Below are positions 13,901 through 24,783 of a stretch of 64,000 bases of DNA, piece by piece. The stretch covers positions 186,001 to 250,000 of the forward strand of contig CAWZYM010000028.1 of the NCBI GenBank assembly GCA_963966185.1, in the 5' to 3' direction. A program made the position numbers and the translations under genes. Source of the DNA: Rhabditoides inermis (lineage: Eukaryota; Nematoda; Chromadorea; Rhabditida; Rhabditidae). The notes beneath the pieces are model-generated. The model did no database searches, was not told where the DNA came from, and saw only the letters and a program-made list of their open reading frames with translations. Within the stretch, counting starts at the first letter, position 1; every line of letters begins with the position of its first letter.

Positions 13901-16900
13901 TCTCTCTTCCTCTCACACTCTGCTGATTGGGTGTGTAAAAAGAGCTGGCAATGATTCCGCTATCTTTTGCCCCGTAAATCTTTTGCCAAATCTGCCAATC
14001 GTTGTTGCATAACACTAGTGTAATAGGTCGCGCGTTGCCTCGCCTGCCTTCTCCTATAGCCTAGTATTACCAATGCCCCTTGTTTGCTCTATTCGACTGG
14101 TACGTAATATGAGATCAGCGAGCCTTTTGCCAGAGAGAGTGTACCTGAGGGACTACTACTCTACTGGTCATTCCACTAATGGCACGCTCGGATTAGGGAT
14201 TATGCGCGCTTGTTGTAGATTGTAAATAGTGCACAATCAGCTGATATCGATCAGTGCTGCACATCTCCTCCAATTCCCCACTGGCACTCGTCCAGTGGTC
14301 TACCTGTGCGTGTGTCTGCGCTCTCCCCATCTTGCGTGCTCTCTGAGCGGTCAGCCGGCGTCGCCCCGCCCCCTCTCTCGCCCCTATTTGGGCCTTTCTC
14401 TGCCCACACGCTCACACGCGTTCCCCTTTATTATTATTATTGCTGGCGACAAGTTTACGACTATTGCAACTATTACTATTCTCTTTTCGACGCTAATCTT
14501 CTTTTTATTCATCTTTCTCTGTCGACATTTCACTTCGCGCCGCCTTTTGATTAATTTCTATTGTTAAAATTCAAGAAGCCCTTTTGCAGTGCCTGAGGAG
14601 CGCATTTGATGCGCTTGTTGTGGGGTAGCCGAGTAGTAGAGAGAGGTGCCCAGTGTCAGTGTGCCCAGTCCCAGTCCCCCACCAGCCAGCCCAGCACTAG
14701 CCCAGTGCACGGCCCAGCTTTCAGCCGCTCGACTACGAAGACGCGTCGCAACGAGACGGATTCCGCGTGCGCGTGCGCGTCTCTGATGGAAGACACGAGG
14801 CGGAGACGGCGGTGCGAGTGGAGCTGCTCGACCGGAACGACCATGCTCCCGAGATCCGCGGACCACACCAGCTGCGGCCAAGAGAGGACGCGGCCGTGGG
14901 AAGTATCCTCGCCCGATTCACAGTGCACGACAAGGACGGGGCGGACGAGCACAGGTGGGTGGGCTGTGGGTGTGGTGCTGGCACTGGTGTGCCTCGCGGC
15001 TGTCCCCGCTGCGGGGCAGGACCTCTCTCTCCCCTTCGGCCTCGACGGGGGCCTCGCGCGCTCCCGATTCGCCAACTACGTCGGCCCGCGACCCAACAAC
15101 ATTGTCATCTTCCTCACCAAGAACATATCCGAGAACACCCCCATCGGAACGGTGCTCGATACGTTCACCGCCCACGACAATGACAGACCGGGGGGCAGCA
15201 ACATCACGTACGTTCCTTTTTATACTGTGTTGTACTTGTGTTTGTGTGTGTGCTCTTTCAAGTGTTCCATATTCCATGTATGTCTCCTGTTTCTTGCCCT
15301 CTTTCTTGTGCCAGCCTCTGACCCACGCGGCGGAATTTGCATAGGTATCAATCGATGCGTGGCGGTGTGTGTGGTAGGTGGGGTCAGGTCTCTCTTGGCC
15401 TGTGGCCTTGGCGCGGGACTGTCTATAGACGCGCGGGGTCATTGTTGTGCGCCCGCAGGTATTGCCATATAGGGACGAGGTGCGAAAGAGAGTGAGTGCA
15501 TATGTAGCAGACCACTTCATTATTGATTCTCTCATGCTTTGCTGCGCTCTGCTCCCTCTTCCGTTGCGAGAGAGGCGGCGTGTGTCGTTTTTTTTCAAAG
15601 GAAAGCGCGCGACGTCGGCTTCACTTGATTGAGGGAGGTCTCGCATTAGCCAAACCCAACACATTGCCGTGTCACTCACTCGGTGTTCCCTCTCACTCAC
15701 TACACGGGAGATGCTCATTGCGTACTCACCAACAGAATCGATGCATGCAAAGTGGAGTGCGAAACGAGAGCAAAACTAGGCAACGTAAACAAAATTCGCT
15801 TCTCTCTTTCTGCGGCTTGTAGCTTGAGTCTCCGCGCAGGCTTTTAGTAGAGAGGGAGAGGGTGTCTTCTTTTTCTTGCTGATAGGGGTGGAACGCAGGC
15901 GCTCTTTGGCCTGTTTTCTGTGGGCCGCTCGTAAAGGGTGTGGTGGGAATGAGTTTCATGATGATTAGCACAATCCCTCATTCATTTCGAACGGATGAGG
16001 CGATCGTTAGTCGACTGGGTGGATGAGTAGGGTAGGAAGGGAAGGGGGAACGGGCGCGCACAGCAGGGGTCCATCACACTCCTTCCTTCCCTTCTTTATT
16101 CCCATCAAACGTGTTTATATCTTTCGGGATCTAAATATCGTTAATCCCAGCCGGAGGGAGATTTGAATTGTGTTGATCTAGGATCTTGGAAGAGTGAGAG
16201 GGAGGGGTTGTTGACACCCTGTGGCAATAATACTCGACTCGCCTCTTGGCATGTGACGTGACGTTTGACCAGTGGTTCAAGGGGGCATTCCTTTGTATTT
16301 GACACGTTCTATATTGGGGGATCAGAGAAAGACTAGGCGCAGCATCTACTCTTGCATTGACGCCGTGCTGCGTCGAGTGTTTACGTGCTGGTCCGTTTGC
16401 GCACTCTCGACTCCCTGCACCTCCTCCTTCCCCGCACTCTCTCGCCCCGCTCCCAGTTTGGAACCGATCGTGTCCATTGAGATGAGACGTTTTTGGCGGT
16501 CAGAGGGTCGCGACATTGAATCCCTTCAATAGGGGTTCGGCGTTGTTCCCACGGCGATTGTGCGCAATCAGCTGATCGCACCAGCTGATGGTCAGCTGAT
16601 TGCGTGGCGTGGCCTCGGGGCATGTAATTGCTGGCTGGCACCTGCTATAGTAGCGAGCTCGGGGGCGCGAGCGTGTGAGTATTGGGAGAATCTCGTAAGG
16701 GAGGGGAAATCGAAAAGTCTTCACACTCCCCCCCCCCCTCTCTTCCATTCACGCCGCAGTCCCGCAACACTCTCGCACACAAATTGCTCTCTTGAGGCGA
16801 GAGCGAAAGTCGCGCGTCTCTCCCTGCCCTGGCGGTGTATCAAAGCCTGGCTGCCCCTCTCGAAAAGGACACTCGAAAAACAGTAGCAATATGGCGCATG

Positions 16901-19900
16901 CTGGGGAGCATACAGGGATGCCGCCCGCTTGACCCTTACACCAATTGCCCTACTCAACCACGGTGACATTTCATGTCTCTTATGTAAGTGTGTTTATCTT
17001 TTGACGTAGAACGGTCAGCTAGCGCGAGAGCGGGTTGTTTATGTCATCGAGGGATCAAAGCGGCCTTGCTTCCTCCTGTCTTCATCTGACGTGTGTGCTC
17101 CGTCTTTGTTTACTTGTTGTGATGTGGCTGTGCTGTGTGAGTAGTGTACACATGTATTGTCCCTCTTCATTCCATGCAGCTACGATGAGAGGAGCAGGAG
17201 GGGAGAGAGGGGAATGAATGAAATATGACATAACAAGAGATTAGTAGTTTGGGCTGGACGATTTGGTAGTAATTAATGAAATGAGATGTTGCAGGTTCCG
17301 CATCAACCGCGAGTCTGATCCGAAGCGTCAGTTCACGATAGAACAAGACGGAGTACTCAAAGTGAACGAGCTGCTCGACAGAGAAGACATACCCAGCTAC
17401 AAGCTCATCATCGAGGCCTACGATGCCGGTATGCACCCCCCCCCCCTCTCTCCCTCTCTCCCTCCCTTCCATACCCTCTCTCTCTTTCCAGCCGGCAACG
17501 TGGGCACGCAGCTGGTGGGAGTGTACCTGCAGGATGTGAATGACAACGGTCCCGTCCCCTACACGGACCCCAACCCCTGTATCTTCATGGAGAACACACA
17601 GCCCAGCCAGAATGGATACTGCGAGATCAAGGCCACCGACGCCGACACTGCGTACGTTGACTTGTTTTTGTTGTTGTTGTTTCTTTGTTAACGTGTCTCC
17701 CTCTTCAGTGAGTTCGGCCCTCCTTTCCACATGGAGCTGAACATTGCGCGCTGGCAATACGGACAGTACCTCTCGGTCACCTTTGACCAGAGTAAGTCGT
17801 CGTTTTTCGCTATCTCTATCAGATCAGCAGTTCAATGTTTGAATTCAGACGGCGACAACGGAAACGGTTCGATGGTGGTGCGTCCGCTGGTGACATTCGA
17901 CAGGGAGGCGGCGCCCGGAAAGACACTCGAGATACCTCTCATCCTGGCTGACAAGGCAGGAAAGACGAACGAGGCGTCCGTCATGGTCATCATTGGAGAC
18001 GAGGTGGGCGAGGGAAGAAGGAGGAGGGGAGAGGAAAGGAGAAGGAGGAGGAGGGGGGAGAGGGATGACCCATTTGCATTTGGCGGCTCTCTCTTTGAGG
18101 TGCTGCGTGTGTAAGGGCCACTAAAGGGATTAGGGCAGGGATTTGCTACAGGTGTGTTCGTGGATAATGGCCATCTCACGGGATCCTTCATTGACCCCCT
18201 TTCCCTTTCTCTGTGGTGATTCGATACCTCGCATTGTTTCTTCCTCGGATCAATGGTAGATCAGAGGGTTTCGAAAAACGAGAGAAACGGGCGCCGACCA
18301 AATCGAGTGTGAAATCGGCCTCGATTCCGGCGTGGGAATGGCTTGGTGGGGGGATGGGTGATGATTATTCGGCTTGGCAGCGGTGGATAGATGGGATAGG
18401 GATGGGGGCGATTGCGCGGCGCGATAGCAGCCATTGAGGACACTGTATGGATGGAGGGAACGAGGATGTTTGCACATGCATTAGTCCCCCATTCGCGCAT
18501 TCCCTCACCCTCACCCAGCCGCCAAGCCGCGCGATAATCATTAGCGTATGCAAATAGGCTGGCTCTCCCGCGTTATCACGGGTCACGGGAGACGGACAGG
18601 TCACGAGAGAACACGCACGCATGGGATGGGAATGTATTGATTTATCGATTGATTGCAGAATGACAACCCGATGCACGACGGCAAGATGACGATCCACGTG
18701 AACTCGTATCTCGGCAAGCTGCGCAAGACGAAGATCGGAAGGGTGTATGTGGACGACGCTGACGACTGGGACCTCGGAGACAAGACGTTCACGTGGAAGG
18801 AGGCACTGCCCGGGTTCGAACTCGGACCCAACGGAGAGGTGAGTGAAATATTGAGATTACACTAAGCAGTACGAGAATGAGGATTATGAGTAGAATATGG
18901 ATTATGAGTATATTGTTTCAGATCACGATGGATGCGGACAAGCCTGCGGGTCGCTACGACATGGTGGCAGCGGTTCACGACCGCGTGCGCAACGAGGACG
19001 CCCTCGGAACCATCACCGTGTTCGTCAACCACGTGCCCCAGCAGGCGTTCGACAACCAGGGCTCGCTCCAGCTGCTCATCGCACAGGACTCGTCTATCCG
19101 CACCGCCTCCGACTGGGTGCGCTCGAACAGCTCCGGACCCTCGCCCATGGAGATATTCAAGCAGGAGATGGCCAAGTACATTGGCGGGAACGTGCAGGTG
19201 GAGGTGTTCTCTGCCAAGCCGGGACGCGCCTCCCTCCAGCACGGAGACGTGTTCACACTGGACGTGCGCTTCGCGGCGCACGGCTCGCCCTACCGGGAGC
19301 GCGCCATGCTCAACGGTCTCATCTCGGCGCACAGGGAGGAGCTGCAGGCTGCCCTCGGGGCGACCGTCGTCGGAGTCGGCATCGACATGTGCAAGTTCAC
19401 GGTGTGCGACAACGGCTGCCAGACGGTGACGACAGCCGACTACGACGGCATCGTGCTGCTCGCCAACCAGACGGTGTTCGTGGGGGTGAACGCGACGTCT
19501 CGCGACAGCTGCAGCTGTCCCCGATGGGACTCGCCCAGCCAGTGTCGCGCAGCACTCTGCCACAACGACGGCGTCTGCCACGACACTCACCCCGGATTCT
19601 TGTGAGTAGTGTGCTTTGGAGTATGTGCTTTGACGCCTGTGTGTTTTCAGCTGCGAGTGCCGCAACGATCTGGTCAAGGGATCTCGCTGTCAGGGCACCA
19701 CGAGGAGCTTTCAGGGCGATGGATTCGCCTGGTATAAACCCATGCCCGCCTGCACTAGCCTCAACGTCACCTTCGAGTTCATGACCAAGTGAGTACCAAG
19801 ACTCTCTCTCCCCTCTCTCTCCTCTCACCACCCTGGCTCAGGTCTTCTGACGCGCTGTTGCTGTACAACGGTCCGATGGACGCGACTGCGGACCCTCACC

Positions 19901-20889
19901 AGATCGACTACCGCGACTACGTGGTTGTGCAGTTGCGGGGAGGTCGCGTGCAGCTGGAGATGATGTTCAACGGACAGACGCCCAACCAGATCGAGGTCGC
20001 CTCTCAGTCGCTGGCCGACGGCAAGTGGCATTCGGTGTCGATCGCCCAGCATGGAAGAGTGAGTCGTCTCTCCTTGTTGTCGTCTTCAGTCTAATTACGG
20101 TGTTGTCGTCTCTGTGCGTCGGCATATGTCGCATCCTCAGTCCATTTGACCTTTGACAGAGAGACGCGCGCGCGGCGGGAGACCCCTAATTACGCACATT
20201 TGCATAATTTTGCGCTAATAGGGGTACTTCCGGTGGTTGGAGAGGCGGCAGAGTGCGGGATTAGAAAAGCTGCTAGGGGAGAATGGAGATGATGCGAGTC
20301 GTTTTCAGAACGTTGAGCTGGTGATCGATGACTGTCGGTACCTGTCGTCTGGCGTGGGTGGGCAGGGAGTGGACGACTCTGCCTGCCGGGCCACCCTCCT
20401 CACCAAGGACGACGACGAACGCCTCAACATCGTGGCGCCCCTCCAGATCGGAGGCGTCGCGCCCCTCAAGGGACAGCTCTACCCTGCTGCCGTGCCCAAG
20501 AACGGACTGGACGGCTGCGTGCGCAATCTGGTGGTGAACGACGACCAGTACGACCTGGCCACTCCGGCCTACGAGCAGAGGAGCGAGCGCGGCTGCCGGC
20601 TGTGGGGGTCCGCGTGCGACTCGAACTCGATCGAGTCTCTCGGATACTGCGTCCACGGAGACTGCTACGCCGACGTCGCCGGCCCTGCCAAGTGCATCTG
20701 CGACCCTGGATGGGGCGGTGCCCGCTGCGAACAGAAGATGACGTGGGTGCAGTTCGCCCCCGGGGCATTCGTCAAGTACGAGCCGATGGTGGAGTTCACG
20801 GAGCAGACGAACGACGTGGAGCTGCTGTTTGTGCCGGGGAGAGTGGCGGGCACGGCCGATCTGGCCTATGGAGGAGACGAGAAGCAGGT

Positions 20890-20937
<48 letters not shown>

Positions 20938-22259
20938 GTTACAGTATTCACCGTTGTGTTTCAGTCGTACGTGTCGACTACCGTGGAGGGGCAGACGCCG
21001 AGTGCAAAGGTGGAGCTGTGGTCGTCGTCCGGCGCCAGGAACTCGCAGGTCTCTCTCCGCCTCCCGGAGGTGCAACTCAAGGAGAACGCCAGCTACTGGA
21101 TGCAGTTCAAGCGCACGCCCGCTATGTAAGTTGATAATAACAAAAACATATTTACAACATATTCTAACTCATGTTCATTTCAGGACTCAACTTTCCCTGG
21201 ACGGCGCCTACCACACCACTCAACCGCTAGACCCCCGCAAGCAGTCGTTCGCTCTGTCTGTGAAGGAACTGCTGCTGGGAAGCCAGGGCGGGCGCGGATT
21301 CCAGGGATGTGTGGGCACGTACCGATGGAGTAACACCAACCTCGCACTGATCAAGCCCCTCCACGAGGCGGCTGGAGAGCTGGTGCACGTGGCACAGAGC
21401 AACGGAGTCACCGAGGGTCAGTAGCCGACTCTTTCTCACTCCCTCTCCCTCTCTCTCTCTCTCCCTCTCTCTCATGGCTCGTGTTTCAGGCTGCAACCTG
21501 CGCATCACTTGCGCGGACCTGCCGACTGGCTACTGCAGCGGTGCGTTTGTGTGCATGGACTTCTGGAAGGGTCCGTTCTGCACGTGTCCGGATGGGGCGA
21601 ACGCTATTCTGGGAGAGGACGGGCAGGTGGTGGGGTGCGGAGAGACGCTGGCAGTGGCCAAGCTAGGCATCTCCTCGCCAGCCATCATCCTCATCCTCGT
21701 CTCCCTCTGCCTACTCATCTTCCTCGTCCTCCTCATGGTGAGACTGATTGATTGGTTTGAATGTTGTTGATTTGCGTATTTCAGGTGGTGTACACGCGTC
21801 GCCAAGCAGCGCCGTTCGAGAACGTGCGTCCGGAGGATGTGAACAGGGACAATCTGCGTCCGTATGCTGTGGAGGGAGGGGGAGAGGCGGACAACGACCA
21901 GTACAGCATCGCAGGACTGCGCAAGCCGGTCATGCCTCTAGAGGGCAACGGACTGGGAGGCAACGCGCCGCCCATCTACGCTGGAATGCGACCACCCATG
22001 GGTGAGTGGAGAGAGAGAGGGAGGCAGAGGGGGAGGGAGGCAGAGGGGGGAGGGAGACAGGGTGATGACGTCTCTTGGTTCAGATGGTCGTCTTCGGAAC
22101 GAGCTGTCGGAGTTGGACGCGGATCCGGACGCGGCTCCGTACGACGAGCTGCGCATCTACAACGACGAGAGGGACAACATCTCTGTGGTGACACTCGAGT
22201 CGCTCGAGTCGGTCGCCGGCGCCAACCAGGGCACCGAGTGGACGCCGCGCTACCAGTAA
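1377..22259 (+). CDS. hmr-1: Classical cadherin, hmr-1/N-cadherin type (N-terminus missing)
   Basis: This is a calcium-dependent homophilic adhesion receptor that links to the actin cytoskeleton through catenins. I trace about 54 exons, from 1377-1501 to 22084-22259 (TAA at 22257-22259). They encode about 14 cadherin repeats with linkers such as DVNDNAP and LDRE/LDYE motifs (2618-17651). Degenerate repeats follow (to 19500), then a Cys-rich EGF region (19510-19700), laminin-G (19842-20500), EGF (20630-20740), laminin-G (20745-21416) and EGF (21490-21640). After these come one membrane span ([20 protein letters not shown]) and a tail with [13 protein letters not shown] and the beta-catenin-type motif [12 protein letters not shown]. 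Largest intron: 7869-14724. The intron at 7426 uses a GC donor. The gene is open at the left edge, so the signal peptide and first repeats of the long isoform are not seen. Invertebrate CadN is the alternative name. Confidence 0.93.
2791..2842 (+). repeat. 22-bp tandem repeat at an intron 3' end
   Basis: AGTACCTGTCACTCATACATGA occurs twice and a third, partial copy (AGTACCTG) leads straight into TTTCAG. The repeat thus makes up most of intron 2765-2848 and contributes to the acceptor. Confidence 0.9.
5354..5416 (+). repeat. (CT)n intronic microsatellite in cadherin
   Basis: About 60 bp of CT, with one CG interruption, lie in intron 5347-5433. Similar tracts at 1521-1552, 3985-4016, 5081-5128 and 6810-6848 supply polypyrimidine tracts of other cadherin introns. 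Confidence 0.9.
10075..10222 (+). repeat. Degenerate minisatellite in cadherin intron
   Basis: Words such as ATTCCGAAGTGTT, TTCGGGAGTGTT and AATTCGGGAGTG recur about ten times with a variable 10-25 bp period. Flanking DNA lacks them. The array creates a pseudo-repetitive antisense reading frame (LPN...ELP) that is probably not a gene. Confidence 0.6.
10880..10944 (+). repeat. (CT)n microsatellite in the large cadherin intron
   Basis: About 65 bp of uninterrupted CT. It is not next to a splice site, unlike most others in the window. Confidence 0.9.
14955..15207 (+). CDS. hmr-1: Alternative N-terminal exon of a short cadherin isoform
   Basis: In the frame of GAC at 15020 the sequence reads [20 protein letters not shown], a hydrophobic core like a signal peptide with an AAG cleavage context. 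It is followed by [11 protein letters not shown] and half a cadherin repeat ([20 protein letters not shown], then [13 protein letters not shown]). It ends at a GT donor at 15208 after two bases of a codon. The previous long-isoform exon (14725-14954, ending DKDGADEHR) also ends after two codon bases. Both join the exon at 17295 in frame: DEHR+FRINRES or SNIT+FRINRES. The two exons therefore encode alternative first halves of the same repeat. No ATG lies next to the signal peptide, so the start is probably in a further upstream exon; the left boundary here is a guess. The C. elegans hmr-1 precedent supports the model. Confidence 0.65.
15208..17294 (+). other. 2.1-kb cadherin intron
   Basis: The donor follows the short-isoform exon and the acceptor GTTGCAG is at 17288-17294. 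In the long isoform the intron would run from 14955. Only mixed pyrimidine- and purine-rich sequence is visible. One inverted word pair (CAGCTGATCGCACCAGCTGATGG) lies near 16570. No exon or RNA gene is recognised. Confidence 0.6.
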
Positions 22260-22929
22260 CGCCCCGCCCCCGCTCGCCCCGCCCCTCCCCTCTCGGTGAC
22301 GTCACTTATTCCCCTGCTCTCGACGGGTCGTGTCTTTTTGTGTGTGAGTGCTTGTGTGGCACTGCCCATCTTTCCTGCTCACTCCTCGTTTTTCGTGTCA
22401 CATATACCCCACAACACTGCTGTTCTCCCTATCTTGTGATATGTTTGCTAGCAGAGAGACTTTGTGCATATTTGTCTTATCCTCACCCCTTCCACTCGCG
22501 AATCAACACACAATCACACACTATGAATACTGGCATCTCAAAGAATTTCTAGCGCGTTTTATCTTGTATGTTGATTTGTATGCTTATATTTATGCATCGA
22601 TATTTGTATTTTTGTTGATTATATGAGACTCGCATTTCGTTTTATAAGAAGATGTTCTGATGATCAGAAAGAAAACTATAATAATATTGTTTACGTCTTT
22701 TGGTGAACATAGTTCGAAAATGAGGAAAGGAATTCGAACCTCATACACACACAACGAAATGTACTGCGTATGGGGAAGAGAGAGAGGCTGACGTGTGGAT
22801 TATTGCGATCAAATCTCATTATCCGCATCCTGATAATCAACGAATTCATGCAAACGTGAAATCGGACAAATGAGTGTGAAGAAAGGAGCTGCGACGATAG
22901 GTGGTCATTCGTTCGCCCTTTCATCAGCG
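22260..22929 (+). other. Cadherin 3' UTR and intergenic DNA
   Basis: A C-rich stretch after the stop (CGCCCCGCCCC repeats, 22260-22290) is followed by AT-richer sequence. No perfect AATAAA is seen. A splice-acceptor-like CCCTTTCATCAG ends at 22927, two bases before the next ATG. Confidence 0.5.
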
Positions 22930-24352
22930 ATGCGGTCTCTCCTCTTGCTCTTCCCTCTTCTCCTCCTCCATTCCACCACTGCCGAATATGACTTGGATGA
23001 CGTGAGAGCCGAGACTTGTTCTCTTCCCATCGTCTATCTCTTCAGCCGGATGCGGATCTCAAAAGACACTGGCCACTCAACGACGCTGCTCTCAGCCAGC
23101 TTACACCCAACGAGGTGATATCGTCGAGTATCGATCGATTATCGATTGATTCTAGACGGCCGAAAGCCACCACAGTGGAGAATTTTTGTGCATTCAATTC
23201 GAAGGCAGTCTGGAGAAGTTCAAGAAGATAACCAATGGGAGTGTAATCATGACAGCTGTGAAAAAAGTTGATGCGAGGGATTTCCTGATTGAGGTGCGAT
23301 TCTCCTTCTTACCGTCCATAATCCGTGTCTTCTAGAAGTCTGATGTGGAAGAACGAGTGAATCCAACAGAATACTTCAATACTGGATGCTATGTAGTCAT
23401 GTTCTTCGATGGAACTGTCAAGGCCGGATACGGAGATATCGAGGTTATCAATGAATATAGTCTGATAACTGTGAATCTGTCAGGCGACGCTGAATCCAGA
23501 GATTCGCTCACTCGCGAGAAGGCAACACTGGATGTTCCAACACAAGAAAGGAGGACACAAGGGTGGGAAGCGATAGAAGAATAAGAGAGGGGGAGCATGT
23601 TCAGGAGACAAGGACCACCTTGGACACCACCAGTACATACCCATTTGTGCTGAGCCTGGGGGAGCCTGCAACATCGGAGACTACCAGCAGAAGACCATTC
23701 CGGTGAGCCAGCGTGAAAGAGCGCAGCCGTATAAGGAGTGTTTAGAAGCTGTTCGAGGAGGAGACGTTTGTGGCCTGCTGCTGTCAGCCAAACAAGGTCG
23801 AGGCATGCAATACGTGGGATAGCTACAAGGATAGACTGCCCACAGTGGTTAGAACACTCAGTAGAGCAGACAAATGGGGGTATTTGCAGGTGGAGATATC
23901 ATTGATGCAGCAGACTATCCGTGCCTTTCTTCTGCCTGTCATTGTCGCTACTGTCGCGTGTCTTCTCACTGTCATCTACATCACCATAGAGTACTACTTG
24001 TTCGTGCGACCTATGGTAAGGAGAAGATGGCTACGTGAGTGGAGGAGAGAAGTACTATTCAGAAGCAAAAGAAGAGCAGTGGTGGAAACGACGAGGGAAA
24101 GATGGACTTTGGAGACGATGATGTGGGATATGATCTGCAAAACGAAGAAGAAGAGATTCGTGAGTGGAAGCAGCTATGGGAAAGATACGAGGAAGTGTTT
24201 TAGAACCGATTGTCCGTACTCCCTCTCACATATCGGTACGCCAGGCGCCTGTCGAACCGCAGATCAGGAAGAAGGTATATATATACTTATATATTGACTT
24301 TTAGTATTTTGTTTAGGAGAGCAAAGCGCAGAGCAACAAGGTTATCAAGTAA
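22930..24352 (+). CDS. Unrecognised type I single-pass membrane protein
   Basis: The ATG opens a clear signal peptide (MRSLLLLFPLLLLHSTTA). An ectodomain follows with HWPLNDAALSQLTPNE, TNGSVIMTAVKK (an N-glycosylation site), NTGCYVVMFFDGTVKAGYG, a Cys-containing HHQYIPICAEPGGACNIGDY and FVACCCQPNKVEACNTW. One membrane span (AFLLPVIVATVACLLTVIYI) leads to an acidic then basic tail ending KAQSNKVIK before TAA at 24350. Exons are joined by about ten introns, mostly 40-50 nt. One at 23850-23894 is 45 nt and free of stops, so it could be coding. The spaced cysteines suggest a small disulphide-rich extracellular domain. I do not recognise the family. AATAAA at 24452-24457 probably ends the transcript. 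It lies between the cadherin and GRASP genes on the same strand. Confidence 0.72.
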
Positions 24353-24783
24353 GAACTCCTACGTTCACCGCCTCCTCCACTCACAAGTCCGTTCCTCGAC
24401 CAAACTTCAGACAATTATATCCATATCTTAACTTGGTTTTGGTTTGTAGCAAATAAATCGTTTTTTAAAAGTAAATTACAGTTTTTGTTTGTTATGTTTG
24501 TTTCGATTATCATAATGATATTGTGCAGACACAAACAACACAAAACCGTATTTCTCACTACACAATTCATTTTTTGCCTGAGTAACATTTGTTTGCGTTG
24601 TTAACGGTGCGATTTCGCTGCGTATCCTTAACCGAACGGTCGCCTCCACGTCGATTGTTTATTTTTTTTGAACTTTTCACAGCTGTTTTTTGTTTGTTTT
24701 GCATGCTTTTAAAATTTGTTTTTCTTTTCTTTCAAATATTGGTTACTTTTTTATAGAATTCGAACTTGAGTTTGCCTATTGGA

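Larger units (their letters stand above)
7869..14724 (+). other. 6.9-kb cadherin intron, likely home of an internal promoter
   Basis: The donor follows VLRVKQ and the acceptor (CTTTCAG) precedes PLDYED, so the flanking exons join in frame. Nothing in it translates like a conserved protein. It contains (GA)n at 8892-8951 and 10532-10583, (CT)n at 10880-10944, a minisatellite at 10075-10222 and long pyrimidine-rich stretches. By comparison with C. elegans hmr-1, where the short isoform has its own promoter inside an intron of the long transcription unit, this intron is the expected position of that promoter. No core promoter element is recognised with confidence. Confidence 0.6.

Noticed and set aside
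14606..15472. Single 288-codon frame across the alternative cadherin exons
   Set aside because: Its first 110 codons lie out of frame with a conserved cadherin exon; only the part from about 14955 is cadherin-like, so the frame is a composite.
18862..19677. 271-codon - strand frame, rich in His, Val and Arg
   Set aside because: It is the shadow of the large cadherin exon 18922-19601, whose + strand product is well supported.
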